Position numbers and translations under genes: made by a program. The notes under the pieces are model-generated. The model worked only from the letters and a program-made list of their open reading frames with translations, was not told the DNA's origin and did no database searches. This document shows positions 1 to 8,196 of a DNA stretch of 59,653 nt, in pieces; the first letter of the stretch is position 1, and the number at the start of each line of letters is the position of its first letter. The stretch comes from Cystobacterineae bacterium (lineage in GTDB: Bacteria; Myxococcota; Myxococcia; Myxococcales; Myxococcaceae). The stretch is taken from assembly GCA_009782175.1 (NCBI GenBank), contig WRKR01000014.1:1-59653 (forward strand), written 5' to 3'.

Positions 1-36
1 TCAACGCAATTTTGGGGGCTCACGGAAGGACTCCGG

Positions 37-123
37 ACACCTCTTTTTGAGGCGGCGAATTGCAGCTTAGGGCAATGTAACGGGTGTTTGCGGAGGTGTT
101 TCTAGACACTAATATTCGCCGCC
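37..123. repeat. Two interleaved inverted repeats
   Basis: Seen directly: ACACCTC (37-43) can pair with GAGGTGT (93-99), and GGCGGCGAAT (51-60) can pair with ATTCGCCGCC (114-123). The pairs cross, so an RNA from here could form a pseudoknot-like fold, although only one of the two may form. I see no convincing gene in 1-480; the open frames there are made of homopolymers and hairpins. Confidence 0.3.
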
Positions 124-182
124 GCCGAAGAGGAAAGAGAGCTGGGTATTGCAAGGAAGAAGCTAGGAAGCAACCGACGATG

Positions 183-420
183 AGCCCCGCAGGGCCCTCG
201 GAGAGTGGGTTTTTTTGGTTACTTTTTTTGTCCAGACAAAAAAAGTGACTCGCCGGGAGGCGAAAAACCCTGCCCGGGAGGGCAAAAAAACCATTCGCCG
301 AAGGCGACCCCCCCCCCCCGGAGGGAAAAATAAAAACCCCCCCCACAAAAAACTTTTTTCTTTGAAAAGAGCCGGGCCGCAGGCCCCCTCTGAAAAACAA
401 CCCCGCCCGGCAGGGCAAAG
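183..420. repeat. Hairpin- and homopolymer-dense non-coding segment
   Basis: This stretch has a perfect 12-bp inverted repeat with a 2-base loop (arms 221-232 and 235-246). After it come several short hairpins separated by A- or C-runs: CGCC/GGCG and TGCCC/GGGCA each closed by a GGGA loop, TCGCC/GGCGA closed by GAA, and GGGCC/GGCCC closed by GCA. On the minus strand the hairpins are followed by T-runs, as in terminators. No coding sequence is supported here. Confidence 0.5.
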
Positions 421-524
421 CCCCCCCTTTAAAAAGCTTGACACCTCTGAAAATTCAGCATTAACTGCCTCCACGCACGCAAGAAATTAGGGCGTGCCAG
501 CCGCAAAAATACCTGCGGGCGGGC

Positions 525-657
525 CAACAACCCGTACAGTTAGTAGTAAGGAAGCTGCAGGCCTGCCCTGTAGCTTCCCCTTCTTGAGTCGCCAAGGCTT
601 GGCGGCCCAGATGGGGGGCCGTAAGGCCCGCCGGTTTACTAACTGTCCGGTTTGTTG
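525..657. other. Cloverleaf-like structured element (candidate ncRNA or DNA fold)
   Basis: Two 21-nt arms (525-545 and 637-657) are reverse complements at 19 of 21 positions. Inside are three local hairpins in a row: 551-561 with 567-577 (10 of 11 paired), CGCCAAG/CTTGGCG at 590-604, and GGGCC/GGCCC closed by a GTAA tetraloop at 616-629. An outer stem enclosing three hairpins is a multibranch fold like those of structured RNAs. I recognise no known family. It could also be a palindromic mobile remnant. Confidence 0.45.
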
Positions 658-667
658 CCTGTTTGGG

Positions 668-694
668 CCGCTTTCCTCATAGTGGGGAAAGCGG
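668..694. other. 9-bp perfect hairpin
   Basis: CCGCTTTCC (668-676) and GGAAAGCGG (686-694) form a perfect stem with a 9-base loop. It lies just after the cloverleaf-like element and 29 bases before the next start codon. There is no T-run after it, so it is not a typical terminator; it may belong to the leader of the following gene. Confidence 0.35.
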
Positions 695-723
695 GCAGCA
701 TAACAGCAGCAACTGGGGGTACC

Positions 724-1086
724 ATGCTTGAAGAAAAGCTAACCAAAAAGGAGCCCAAAGAAGGCGGGGGGCAGAAATTTGAGCTTGAAATCCGCGGCAT
801 TTATGACCTTGTTGACTGTATTCTCGTCATTGAAATTCTCACTTTAACTTTATTGCATTGGCTCAAAAAACTTGAGCGCCTGCCGGAAAACAAACGCCAG
901 CATTTTGAGGCCACGGTTGCAGATTTGGACACCATCCACGCGTGTGCCAGAGCAATAAAAAAGCGTATACGCCTCTGCGTCCTCAAAGCGTTGGGAGGCC
1001 ATAAAATAGACATGGCCAGAAAGCGCCACTCCGCACTCTGGAAACGCATAAAATACCTGCTCAAGCACATGCAGTTTTTCAAATAA
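724..1086 (+). CDS. Hypothetical small basic helical protein
   Basis: A 120-residue open frame whose family I do not recognise. The ATG at 724 is preceded by a G-rich stretch (GGGGG, about 5 bases away) that could act as a ribosome binding site. Residues 1-17 are Lys/Glu/Gly-rich. Residues about 25-45 are hydrophobic (VDCILVIEILTLTLLHW) and could form an amphipathic or membrane-associated helix. The rest is rich in Lys, Arg and His and mostly predicted helical. It stands alone between structured non-coding DNA and the lytic transglycosylase gene. It may be a real orphan gene or a chance frame. Confidence 0.4.
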   Translation: MLEEKLTKKEPKEGGGQKFELEIRGIYDLVDCILVIEILTLTLLHWLKKLERLPENKRQHFEATVADLDTIHACARAIKKRIRLCVLKALGGHKIDMARKRHSALWKRIKYLLKHMQFFK

Positions 1087-1215
1087 ACCTTTTTTGTGGT
1101 GAAAAGTGCTCAATTTCTGCAACATGGGCCCAAAATTGACATAAATAATTATATTTTCTTCAAAAACTTCCCCCCATTTGAGCTGAATGGGCCTCATTTT
1201 AAGCTCAAAAATGGG

Positions 1216-1257
1216 AAATTTCACGTCGCCCGCGGCAAATTTCTCGTCGCCCGAGGC
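1216..1257 (+). repeat. Two 21-bp tandem units
   Basis: Units 1216-1236 and 1237-1257 match at 19 of 21 positions. They lie in a 225-base open frame (1096-1320) that reads through as GKFHVAR GKFLVAR, so the repeat keeps that frame. The frame has no visible ribosome binding site and is not called as a gene. Confidence 0.6.
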
Positions 1258-1283
1258 AATGTTGAGGTTGAAACCGTATTATT

Positions 1284-1364
1284 TTATGCACAGCACATGC
1301 GAGGCAACTCCGTGGGGTGAAAGGCCGCAAGCCACTTTGGCCTAAAGTTGTAGTATGTGCCTAT
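1284..1364 (+). repeat. Dispersed repeat, copy 1 (inverted copy at 17277-17359)
   Basis: Bases 1284-1350 match the reverse complement of 17293-17359 at 62 of 67 positions without gaps. The similarity then continues with a small gap to about 1364. The other copy covers the last codons and stop of the SGNH-domain gene plus its 3' flank. Copy 1 may therefore be a remnant of the 3' end of a related gene, or both may be copies of a short mobile repeat. Confidence 0.7.
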
Positions 1365-1431
1365 GAGGGTTTTGCAGCAAAAGCATGGAAATACCCCAAG
1401 CGTAGCCGACGAGAAATTTGTTTGGAATGGG

Positions 1432-3810
1432 ATGATAATGGGACAAAAGCTGACATTCTCTTTTTTGTATGTGGTTGGAGTTTTGGGTGTTTTCCTATGC
1501 ATTGCCCATTGCAGCACCGCCAACAACAAAGCGCATGAGGTTGCATTGTTGCCTTCCTCTCCACCAGAGGCCATAAAGCTGCAAGCTGCGCCTGCCTCTC
1601 CCCCACCCCGTTGTACGCATGCTTGCTGGAATGAGGCGGATTTTGTGCTTTATCCCTTTGCAGAGCAGATAATGGCGACCGCCTCCACACAACAAAACCC
1701 CAAACATTGGGAGTTGGGGGAGCCTCCCACTTTGGCCTTGGGCCCGGGAAGCAAAAATGTATTGGCTTTTCGCTATGTGCAGGGGCTTAAGGCCCTTGCC
1801 CGAGGGGAGTATGCGGAAGCGTGGGCATTGTTTTCAGCGCTGGCCGCCCATTATCCGGAAATGGCTTCACATGCTTGGTACCGTGCAGGGCTGGCTGCGG
1901 TACGCCTCAAGCGGTGGGAGGAGGCCGCCTTGGCCCTCTCTCAAGTGGAGGACTCCTTCCGGCTTTATGCGGATGCACAGTTTTTGTTGGCCAAAGTTTA
2001 TGCTCAGCAAGGCTTGTTTCAGCAGGCCATCCAAACACTGGAGCCTCTGGCTGAAAAACCTGCCGGCCTCTATGGGAGGGATTTGGGGGCGGAGGCGCTT
2101 TGGCAACTTCGCCACATAGCGGAGGCCAGCAAAAACAAAGCGCTCTCTCAAAAAGCCTCCTTGCAATTGTGGAGCGAGCACCCTCTGCACGCCCTTGCTT
2201 TTAGGGCCAACGCTGGCCTCAATGCAAAGCGTTTGCCTTTGGAAATACGTGTGGCGAGAGCAGAAACCCTGCTCCGCCTTCACCGCAATGAGGAGGCCTA
2301 TCGCCTCCTTGAGAGGCATAAGGCAGAGCTCAAACTCCCTAAGCCTTTGGCTTGCCGGGCCGCTTTTGTCCAAGGGCGTGCGCTGAGGAAAATGCGCAAA
2401 CACAAGGCAGCCATAGAGGTATTCCATACATTGCTGGAGCAGTGTGAGGACATGGAGCTGCAACACCTGGGGAGCTTTAACCTTATTTATTCCCAGTCCA
2501 TTGTGGATACAGAAAATGTTGCCGACACAGTGGAGCGTTTTGTCGAGCGGTTTGGAAGCTCAACCCTGGCGGACGACCTGCTCATCTCCCAAGCGCGCTT
2601 GTGGGTGCGTCAGGGGAGTGTGGAGAAGGCCATGCAGGCTTTGGAGTATATTATTCAAAACCATTCCGATGGAGACATGGCCATGGAGGCTTTGTTTCTT
2701 CGCTTCTGGTATTTGCGAAAGCAAGGCAACCCCCAAGCAGCCTGGGAGGCTGTTGAGGTGTTGGAGGAAGCAGCCCGAGAAAAAAACAGTGCTGAAGAGT
2801 TATGGCGGGCGCTGTTTTGGAAAGGGCAGTTGGCTGTGGAAATGGGCAAAGACGAGCTGGGAAAACCCGCGTGGACGCAATTGCTCCAAGAAGGCCCTTT
2901 GTCCTTTTATGCAGAGCGTGCGCGCGAGAGGCAAGGGTTGGCAGAAAGCCACTACCCGAAGGAGCCCTTGGCTGAATATGTTTTTTCTCAAAAAACTTTG
3001 CAGAAATTTCCCGCTTGGGCATCCGCCCTGGAGTTTTGGAAAATGGGCTTGTGGTCCGAAGTTGCCCCTGAGTTGCTTTCCATTGCAAGGGCTGAATTGG
3101 ATGAGGATGGACTTTTGTTAATGGCAGAGCTGCTGCTCCAAGCCCAGGCGGAGAATGCCGCGTTTTCTGTGTTGCGGCCCCTGTGGCTCCAAGGCTTTCT
3201 TCCCCACGCACGGCTGAAACGCCGCTATTGGGCACTCGCCTTCCCTCTGGCCTTTAGAGAAGAGGTGGAACGCGCAACCAAAAATGCAGGCTTGCCCAAC
3301 CCCCATTTAATTCAAGCCGTCATGCGCGAAGAGAGTGCCTGCAACCCCCAAGCCTTGTCCTGGGCCGGCGCCAGAGGGCTTTTGCAGTTGATGCCTGCCA
3401 CCGCTCATGAGGTCGCTCGAAAATTAAATATGAAGCGCCCCTCCCTGCAAAGCCTCATGCAGCCAGAGCTCAACCTCAAGCTGGGCGCAGCCTATTTGGC
3501 AGGCTTGTTGGAGCGCTTTGAGCAGGAGCCCGCCTATGCAATTGCCGCATACAACGCAGGCCCTGGCGCCGTTGTGCGTTGGCAAGGCCGATCTGAAAAT
3601 GCGTTTCTCGAAGAGTGGATAGAAGATGTTCCCATCGACGAAACCCGAAATTATATCAAACGCGTTTTGTCAAGTTTTGTCATCTATCAATGGCTCTATC
3701 CCAACCTTCGCGTGCTTGATAGCGATATCTCCGCAAAGTTGTTGGAAATATACCCCACTCGCCCCGAGGGAGCTTTCAAAGACAAACATGTGGAAGCCCA
3801 ACCCTTGTGA
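1432..3810 (+). CDS. Soluble-type lytic murein transglycosylase lipoprotein with TPR-like repeats
   Basis: A 792-residue envelope enzyme expected to cleave the MurNAc-GlcNAc bond of peptidoglycan with 1,6-anhydro-MurNAc formation. The chosen start (ATG 1432; a second ATG at 1438) gives a lipoprotein signal: MGQKLTFSFLYVVGVLGVF followed by IAHC. Residues about 100-600 form a long helical TPR-like superhelix (repeated Ala/Leu/Trp-rich pairs such as AEAWALFSALAAHYPEM). This matches the U-shaped domain of Slt70-type enzymes. The C-terminal SLT domain (about 610-740) has the catalytic Glu near residue 633 in MREES, the GLLQLMP motif and AYNAGPG. An in-frame extension to 1357 exists but would bury the signal peptide. 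Class clear; exact orthology to Slt not proven. Confidence 0.9.
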   Translation: MIMGQKLTFSFLYVVGVLGVFLCIAHCSTANNKAHEVALLPSSPPEAIKLQAAPASPPPRCTHACWNEADFVLYPFAEQIMATASTQQNPKHWELGEPPTLALGPGSKNVLAFRYVQGLKALARGEYAEAWALFSALAAHYPEMASHAWYRAGLAAVRLKRWEEAALALSQVEDSFRLYADAQFLLAKVYAQQGLFQQAIQTLEPLAEKPAGLYGRDLGAEALWQLRHIAEASKNKALSQKASLQLWSEHPLHALAFRANAGLNAKRLPLEIRVARAETLLRLHRNEEAYRLLERHKAELKLPKPLACRAAFVQGRALRKMRKHKAAIEVFHTLLEQCEDMELQHLGSFNLIYSQSIVDTENVADTVERFVERFGSSTLADDLLISQARLWVRQGSVEKAMQALEYIIQNHSDGDMAMEALFLRFWYLRKQGNPQAAWEAVEVLEEAAREKNSAEELWRALFWKGQLAVEMGKDELGKPAWTQLLQEGPLSFYAERARERQGLAESHYPKEPLAEYVFSQKTLQKFPAWASALEFWKMGLWSEVAPELLSIARAELDEDGLLLMAELLLQAQAENAAFSVLRPLWLQGFLPHARLKRRYWALAFPLAFREEVERATKNAGLPNPHLIQAVMREESACNPQALSWAGARGLLQLMPATAHEVARKLNMKRPSLQSLMQPELNLKLGAAYLAGLLERFEQEPAYAIAAYNAGPGAVVRWQGRSENAFLEEWIEDVPIDETRNYIKRVLSSFVIYQWLYPNLRVLDSDISAKLLEIYPTRPEGAFKDKHVEAQPL

Positions 3811-3903
3811 AGAGAGCTAAAGAAAAAACACGAAAACAAACCATATGTTAGATAAGACGCTGGGAAAGAGGCTTTTTTTTTCATATTTTGTTGGGCAAAA
3901 AAA

Positions 3904-4656
3904 ATGCAAAATACGAAAACCAGGCTTATTCTTCATAATGACATGAATATAACGCTGCCAGGTTATGATATTGTTTTTGTTGACAGTCCACCGCCCAAAA
4001 AACCCAAGAAGGAAGAGGTGTCCTCTTGGGTGTTGAAGTTGCCGCTGGAAGGGTTTCCCTCTAAAGAATTAAGGCGCTCACCCCTGTTGAAGCCCAACAT
4101 AGAGGGTGGCCAAGCTGAGCCTTTTTCTTCATTTAAAAACTTTCCCCCTCCGTTTGATACAGGCTTGTTAGAGGCAGATTTGCTCAAGGAAGGGGCATAT
4201 ATAGCGTTAATGGATGAAGAGGTGGTGGATGAAAGCCAACTGCCCGAAGCAGAGTTGCTTGAAGAAGGTGAAGGTGAGGAAATGCAAGAGCAGCTTGAAA
4301 CCAGAGAGGTGCCTTCTTTTCAACTGAGGCCGCGTTTTTGCTTCAACGCGAAGCCTAAACCACGGGAGCCGCGCATTCAGCGTATAGCGCCGGAGTTTGT
4401 GTCCAAGGCGCATGAATATTCAGGCCCTCTTTTGGAGGAAATTCGCTGCTTCCACGGGATGACTTTGGGGGAGTTGGCCGATGTAACGCGTGTCGCGCAG
4501 CACCATTTGCAGAACATTGAAGGCGAGCAATATGACAGGTTGCCTGCAACTGTCTATTTGCGCGGGTATTTAAAAAGTGTTGCCAGAGAGTTGGGCTTGG
4601 ATGTGCAGTTGGTTTCCCAAAGCTATTTAGACAGAATGCAACAGGCCAAAAGTTGA
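3904..4656 (+). CDS. Helix-turn-helix protein with RodZ-like HTH domain
   Basis: A 250-residue cytosolic protein. Residues about 1-170 are acidic, Pro/Glu-rich and low in structure (for example EAELLEEGEGEEMQEQLE). Residues about 176-245 form an HTH_25/Xre-like domain as in RodZ: LLEEIRCFHGMTLGELAD, then RLPATVYLRGYLKSVARELG. That domain usually mediates protein contact (MreB in RodZ) or DNA binding. Unlike RodZ, no transmembrane helix follows; the protein ends soon after the HTH. It sits directly upstream of a small conserved-looking gene and rluD, probably in one operon. It could be a transcription factor or a shape-related adaptor; the sequence does not decide. Confidence 0.75.
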   Translation: MQNTKTRLILHNDMNITLPGYDIVFVDSPPPKKPKKEEVSSWVLKLPLEGFPSKELRRSPLLKPNIEGGQAEPFSSFKNFPPPFDTGLLEADLLKEGAYIALMDEEVVDESQLPEAELLEEGEGEEMQEQLETREVPSFQLRPRFCFNAKPKPREPRIQRIAPEFVSKAHEYSGPLLEEIRCFHGMTLGELADVTRVAQHHLQNIEGEQYDRLPATVYLRGYLKSVARELGLDVQLVSQSYLDRMQQAKS

Positions 4657-4688
4657 CCTTTGTTTCCACTTGGGTGCAAAATAAGAAT

Positions 4689-4952
4689 ATGACGGATGAA
4701 GAGAAAATTCGCGCCATGCGTTGCGCGCGCCATGTTGTTTCAGACATTGTTGCTTATAACCGGCAGAAAATTATTAAAGGCGTTGAGCAAGACAACTTGT
4801 TTGAGCACTTGCGCGACGAGCTGACGGAGGGGCGTGAGCACTATAAAAACCGCGTCTCTGCCGAAATTTATCAAAATACCAACTATTTTGACAGGGCCAT
4901 TGTGGATGTCATGGTGAAGCCCATGGAGCGCATCAAATCCAACATGTGGTGA
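4689..4952 (+). CDS. Small helical protein, conserved-looking, function unknown
   Basis: An 87-residue protein starting with MTDEEKIRAMRCARHVVSD. It resembles, from memory, a short helical domain found in deltaproteobacteria, often at the C-terminus of zinc-ribbon or response-regulator-like proteins. Typical wording is 'ARxIVSDIxxYN...EGxxxDNLFExLxDELxEGRExYxxRV', and here VVSDIVAYN, DNLFEHLRDELTEGREHY and NRVS match it. No function is assigned. The gene lies 32 bases after the HTH gene and its last bases overlap the GTG start of rluD (4946), suggesting translational coupling. Confidence 0.7.
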   Translation: MTDEEKIRAMRCARHVVSDIVAYNRQKIIKGVEQDNLFEHLRDELTEGREHYKNRVSAEIYQNTNYFDRAIVDVMVKPMERIKSNMW

Positions 4953-5941
4953 AAACCATAGCCTCCCTCTCCCTTCCACCTCTCGTTGTACATGCCGCGG
5001 ATGAAGGGCGGCGGCTTGATGCATTCCTCGCCAAAGCTTTTCCTCAATTCAGCCGCTCCCGCCTGCAGCGGTGGATTGCTGGCGGCCAAATAACGGTGGA
5101 CGGCGCACAGTTGTCAGCAGCCAAACGCCTTCGCACAGGGCAATGTGTGCAGCTGAGCATTCCTCCTCCTTCTCCCGTGGGGCTTTTGCCGGAGGCACTT
5201 CCTTTTAAGCTTTTGTTTGAGGATGAGGACTTGTGGGTGGTGGACAAAGCCGCCGGAATGGTGGTGCACCCCGGCGCAGGAAACCCCCGGGGGACTTTGG
5301 CCAATGCTTTATTGCAACATATGCAAAACGAGCCACCTGTGGCTGGAGACGTGGTTGGAGACATGGCTGGACATGTGGCTGGAGACGTGGTTGGAGCACG
5401 GGGTGAAGCACTGCGTTTGGGCATTGTACACCGTTTGGACAAAGAGACTTCTGGCGTTTTGTTGGTGGCGAAAAATGAGTCCACCCTGGCTGCTTTGCAG
5501 AGGGCCTTTGCCAACCGCGTTATAAAAAAAACCTATTTTGCTTTGGCTTGGGGGCGGCCTCCTCTGGAGGGGAGCTTTCGCACGCTCCATGGACGAAGCC
5601 CCCACAACAGGCTCAAATTTACAAGCCGTGTGAAGAAGGGCAGGGAGGCGGTGACACACTTCCGTGTCCTCTGCCAATATAGCAAACTTTGCCAGGTGGA
5701 GCTTTGTTTGGAAACCGGTCGCACGCACCAAATCCGTGTACACATGTCCGAAGCGGGCTTTCCTCTGCTTGGAGACAAACTCTATGGCGGCAGCCAAAAA
5801 AACAAGGCCCTGCACATGGAGCGTCAGGCCCTGCATGCATGGAAAATAGCCTTTGAGCACCCCCGGACAAAGCGCAACATGCTGTTTGAAGCCCCTCTGC
5901 CGGAAGACATATGCACAGAAATAAAAGCGTGGGAGCTTTGA
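4946..5941 (+). CDS. rluD: RluD-type 23S rRNA pseudouridine synthase
   Basis: A 331-residue enzyme expected to convert uridines to pseudouridine in 23S rRNA (helix 69 in RluD proper). The N-terminal S4-like RNA-binding domain (RRLDAFLAKAFPQFSRSRLQ, about 19-80) precedes the catalytic domain. That domain carries the hallmark HRLDKETSG with the catalytic Asp, plus VVDKAAGMVVHPGAG and the late motif ETGRTHQIRVHM. The start is GTG at 4946 (another GTG at 4949), overlapping the previous gene. An unusual in-frame run of five 12-bp units (5339-5398) inserts V-A/V-G-D-type repeats into the loop just before the catalytic motif. RluC or RluA specificity cannot be excluded from sequence alone. Confidence 0.92.
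   Translation: MVKTIASLSLPPLVVHAADEGRRLDAFLAKAFPQFSRSRLQRWIAGGQITVDGAQLSAAKRLRTGQCVQLSIPPPSPVGLLPEALPFKLLFEDEDLWVVDKAAGMVVHPGAGNPRGTLANALLQHMQNEPPVAGDVVGDMAGHVAGDVVGARGEALRLGIVHRLDKETSGVLLVAKNESTLAALQRAFANRVIKKTYFALAWGRPPLEGSFRTLHGRSPHNRLKFTSRVKKGREAVTHFRVLCQYSKLCQVELCLETGRTHQIRVHMSEAGFPLLGDKLYGGSQKNKALHMERQALHAWKIAFEHPRTKRNMLFEAPLPEDICTEIKAWEL
5339..5398 (+). repeat. Five 12-bp tandem units inside rluD
   Basis: Five consecutive 12-bp units, GTGGCTGGAGAC-like, encode VAGD/VVGD/MAGH/VAGD/VVGA. They lie between the substrate-binding region and the HRLDKETSG motif, where family members normally have a short variable loop. The unit length keeps frame, as expected for a slippage-generated insertion. 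Confidence 0.85.
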
Positions 5942-5952
5942 GGGGCCCCTTC

Positions 5953-5978
5953 AAAACCAAAGCTGCCTTTATGGTTTT
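5953..5978. terminator. Probable shared terminator between convergent rluD and ilvD
   Basis: AAAACC (5953-5958) pairs with GGTTTT (5973-5978), with an inner AAAG/CTTT pair, and the plus strand continues in T. The element overlaps the ilvD stop codon. A and T tracts on opposite sides would let it act in both directions. The stem is weak in GC. Confidence 0.4.
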
Positions 5979-7813
5979 TTCTCCAGCTGATGAACATCCC
6001 TCACGGCTCCTCTGCTGGCGGAGGTGGTGAGGGCGGCATAAGCTTTGAGGGCGGAACTCAGAGGGCGTATACGTGCACGCGGCTCAAAGGGGCGGGGTGA
6101 GGCGAGCATGGCTTGGCGCCGCTTTTTCAACAGCTCCTCTGAAACCAACAAGGCAATGCTGCGCCCTGGAATGTCCAGGCGAATGCGGTCGCCCTCTTCT
6201 ACCAGCGCGAGGTTTCCGCCCTCGGCCGCTTCGGGAGAAATGTGGCCCACAGAAAGCCCTGAAGTCCCCCCGGAGAAACGCCCGTCGGTTAACAAGGCGC
6301 ACTGCTTGCCCAGCCCTTTGGACTTTAAATAGCTGGTTGGATAGAGCATCTCCTGCATGCCCGGCCCGCCCTTGGGGCCCTCATAGCGCACCAGCACAAC
6401 CTCACCGGGCTTTATTTTGTCGCCCAAAATGGCCTCAACGGCCGCCTCCTGGCTTTCAAATACGCGGGCGGGCCCCTCAAAACACAGAATGCTGCTGTCA
6501 ACGCCCGCCGTTTTGACGATGCAGCCCTCGGGGGCCAGGTTGCCAAACAGCACGGCCAGGCCGCCGTCCTTTGAATGGGCGTGCGCCACGTCTCTTATGC
6601 ACCCTTGGGCCCTGTTCAGGTCGAGCTGCTCAAAGCGTTTCTCACAGGTGAAGGGAGGCGGGAAGAGCAGCCCGCTGGGCGCGGCGGCATAGCGCTCTCT
6701 GGCTTCAGCCGTAGCCGTAGGGCGGGCAATGTCCCAGGCATTGAGGGCTTCTAACAGGGTGGGGGCATAGACGGTGGGGCATTGTCCATGGATCATCCCC
6801 TGGCGCTCCAGCTCTCCCAAAATGGCCATAACTCCTCCTGCCCGGTGTACATCCTCCATATAATATTCAGCGGAGGAGGGGGACACCTTGCAAATATGAG
6901 GTGTACACCGGGAGAGTCTGTCAATATCCGCCATGTGGAAGTCCACTTCGGCTTCCTGGGCTATGGCCAAAAGGTGCAGCACGGTGTTGGTGGAGCCGCC
7001 CATGGCAATATCGAGGCGCATGGCATTTTCAAAGGCGGCTTTGGTGGCAATGCCGCGGGGGAGGGCAAGGGGGTCGTCCTGCTCATAGGCGCGGCGCGCA
7101 AGCGCAACAATGCGGCGGCCCGCCTCGAGGAAGAGGGCCTTGCGCTGTGCATGGGTGGCCAGCAGGGAGCCGTTGCCAGGCAAAGCCAGCCCCAGTGCCT
7201 CGGCCAGGCAATTCATAGAGTTGGCCGTAAACATGCCGGCGCAGGAGCCGCAGGAGGGGCAGGCGCTTTGCTCAAGCTGCAAAATATCCAGCTCGTCAAC
7301 GTGGGTGTCGCCTGCGTGGATCATCGCATCAATTAAGTCCACGCGCTGTTTTTTCCACTTCCCCGCCTCCATGGGGCCCCCGGAGACAAAAACAGCGGGA
7401 ATGTTGAGGCGCATGGCCGCCATCAACATGCCGGGCGTAATTTTGTCGCAATTGGAGATGCAGACGAGCGCATCCACGCAGTGTGCGTTGGCGACATATT
7501 CCACGCTGTCGGCAATTAACTCGCGCGAGGGCAGCGAATAGAGCATGCCGCTGTGCCCCATGGCAATGCCGTCGTCAATGGCGATGCAATGGAACTCTCT
7601 GGCAATGGCGCCGTGGGCTTCAATTTCTTTGGCCACCCATGCCCCCACTTCCTTCAGGTGCACATGTCCGGGGACAAACTGGGAGAAGGAGTTGACGATG
7701 GCAACAATGGGTTTTCCAAAGTCAGACTCTTTGACGCCGGTTGCTCTCCAGAGGGCGCGAGCGCCGGCCATGTTTCGGCCATGCGTAGAGGTATGCGAAC
7801 GGTATAAGCTCAT
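5969..7813 (-). CDS. ilvD: Dihydroxy-acid dehydratase
   Basis: A 614-residue Fe-S enzyme that dehydrates 2,3-dihydroxy-isovalerate and -methylvalerate, the third shared step of valine/isoleucine synthesis. Family motifs are all visible: [32 protein letters not shown] (cluster and substrate cysteines), [26 protein letters not shown] and [15 protein letters not shown] at 7813 gives the usual N-terminus [20 protein letters not shown]; longer in-frame starts add only six residues. It stands alone, divergent from the inositol-lipid cluster; no other ilv gene is in the window. Length is normal for the E. coli-type family. Confidence 0.96.
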   Translation of the reverse strand: MSLYRSHTSTHGRNMAGARALWRATGVKESDFGKPIVAIVNSFSQFVPGHVHLKEVGAWVAKEIEAHGAIAREFHCIAIDDGIAMGHSGMLYSLPSRELIADSVEYVANAHCVDALVCISNCDKITPGMLMAAMRLNIPAVFVSGGPMEAGKWKKQRVDLIDAMIHAGDTHVDELDILQLEQSACPSCGSCAGMFTANSMNCLAEALGLALPGNGSLLATHAQRKALFLEAGRRIVALARRAYEQDDPLALPRGIATKAAFENAMRLDIAMGGSTNTVLHLLAIAQEAEVDFHMADIDRLSRCTPHICKVSPSSAEYYMEDVHRAGGVMAILGELERQGMIHGQCPTVYAPTLLEALNAWDIARPTATAEARERYAAAPSGLLFPPPFTCEKRFEQLDLNRAQGCIRDVAHAHSKDGGLAVLFGNLAPEGCIVKTAGVDSSILCFEGPARVFESQEAAVEAILGDKIKPGEVVLVRYEGPKGGPGMQEMLYPTSYLKSKGLGKQCALLTDGRFSGGTSGLSVGHISPEAAEGGNLALVEEGDRIRLDIPGRSIALLVSEELLKKRRQAMLASPRPFEPRARIRPLSSALKAYAALTTSASRGAVRDVHQLEKKP

Positions 7814-7976
7814 ATGTGTTTTTGGCAACATTCAAGTTCAGATTGCAAGTGAGTTTTCGGCGTTTGCGTTTTGTTTGTTGAGGTTGATTGACTTCTTTTC
7901 CGGAGGGTGTAGTTAACCTCTTGCTGATGCGGAGGCGGGAGAAGCCGCTGCCAGTGGCGGCTGCCAGCTTTCTGGC

Positions 7977-8170
7977 GGTGTTTTCGGGCAGTATTTTCGG
8001 GCGGGGGTTGCTCGGGGTTGCTGAGCGTGGTTGCAGACAGTGCGTGGTTGCGGACGGTGCGCGGACAGTGTTTTCTGCCGGTGTTTTCCACCGGTGTTTT
8101 CCGCCGGTGTTTTCCGCCGGTGTTTTCTGCCAGCGTTTCCTGACGGTGTTTTCTGACGGTGTTTTCTGGG
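7977..8170. repeat. 13-bp tandem repeat tract in the ilvD/ino1 divergent promoter region
   Basis: Eight uninterrupted 13-bp units fill 8067-8170 (consensus GGTGTTTTCCGCC). Two more degenerate units lie at 7977-8002, and the sequence between them is also repetitive (GTGGTTGC-GGAC-type). Thirteen is not a multiple of three, so the tract is non-coding even though a reading frame happens to stay open through it. It ends 26 bases before the ino1 start. It occupies most of the 383-base gap between the divergent genes, where promoters should lie. Confidence 0.85.
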
Positions 8171-8196
8171 GATGCCTTAGCTGTTTAGACAAGAAG

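Noticed and set aside
20-680. Open frames on both strands in the first 700 bases
   Set aside because: They are rich in homopolymer-encoded Gly/Pro/Lys/Phe runs, overlap each other, and match hairpin DNA; no domain or ribosome site.
1096-1320. A 74-residue frame with an in-frame 21-bp repeat
   Set aside because: No ribosome binding site and no recognisable domain, and its end is the dispersed repeat. Kept only as repeat entries.
7888-8196. N-terminal extension of Ino1 through the 13-bp repeats
   Set aside because: Ino1 proteins start near the residues encoded at 8197. The repeat unit is not a multiple of three, so the extension would be frame-unstable and is not conserved in the family.
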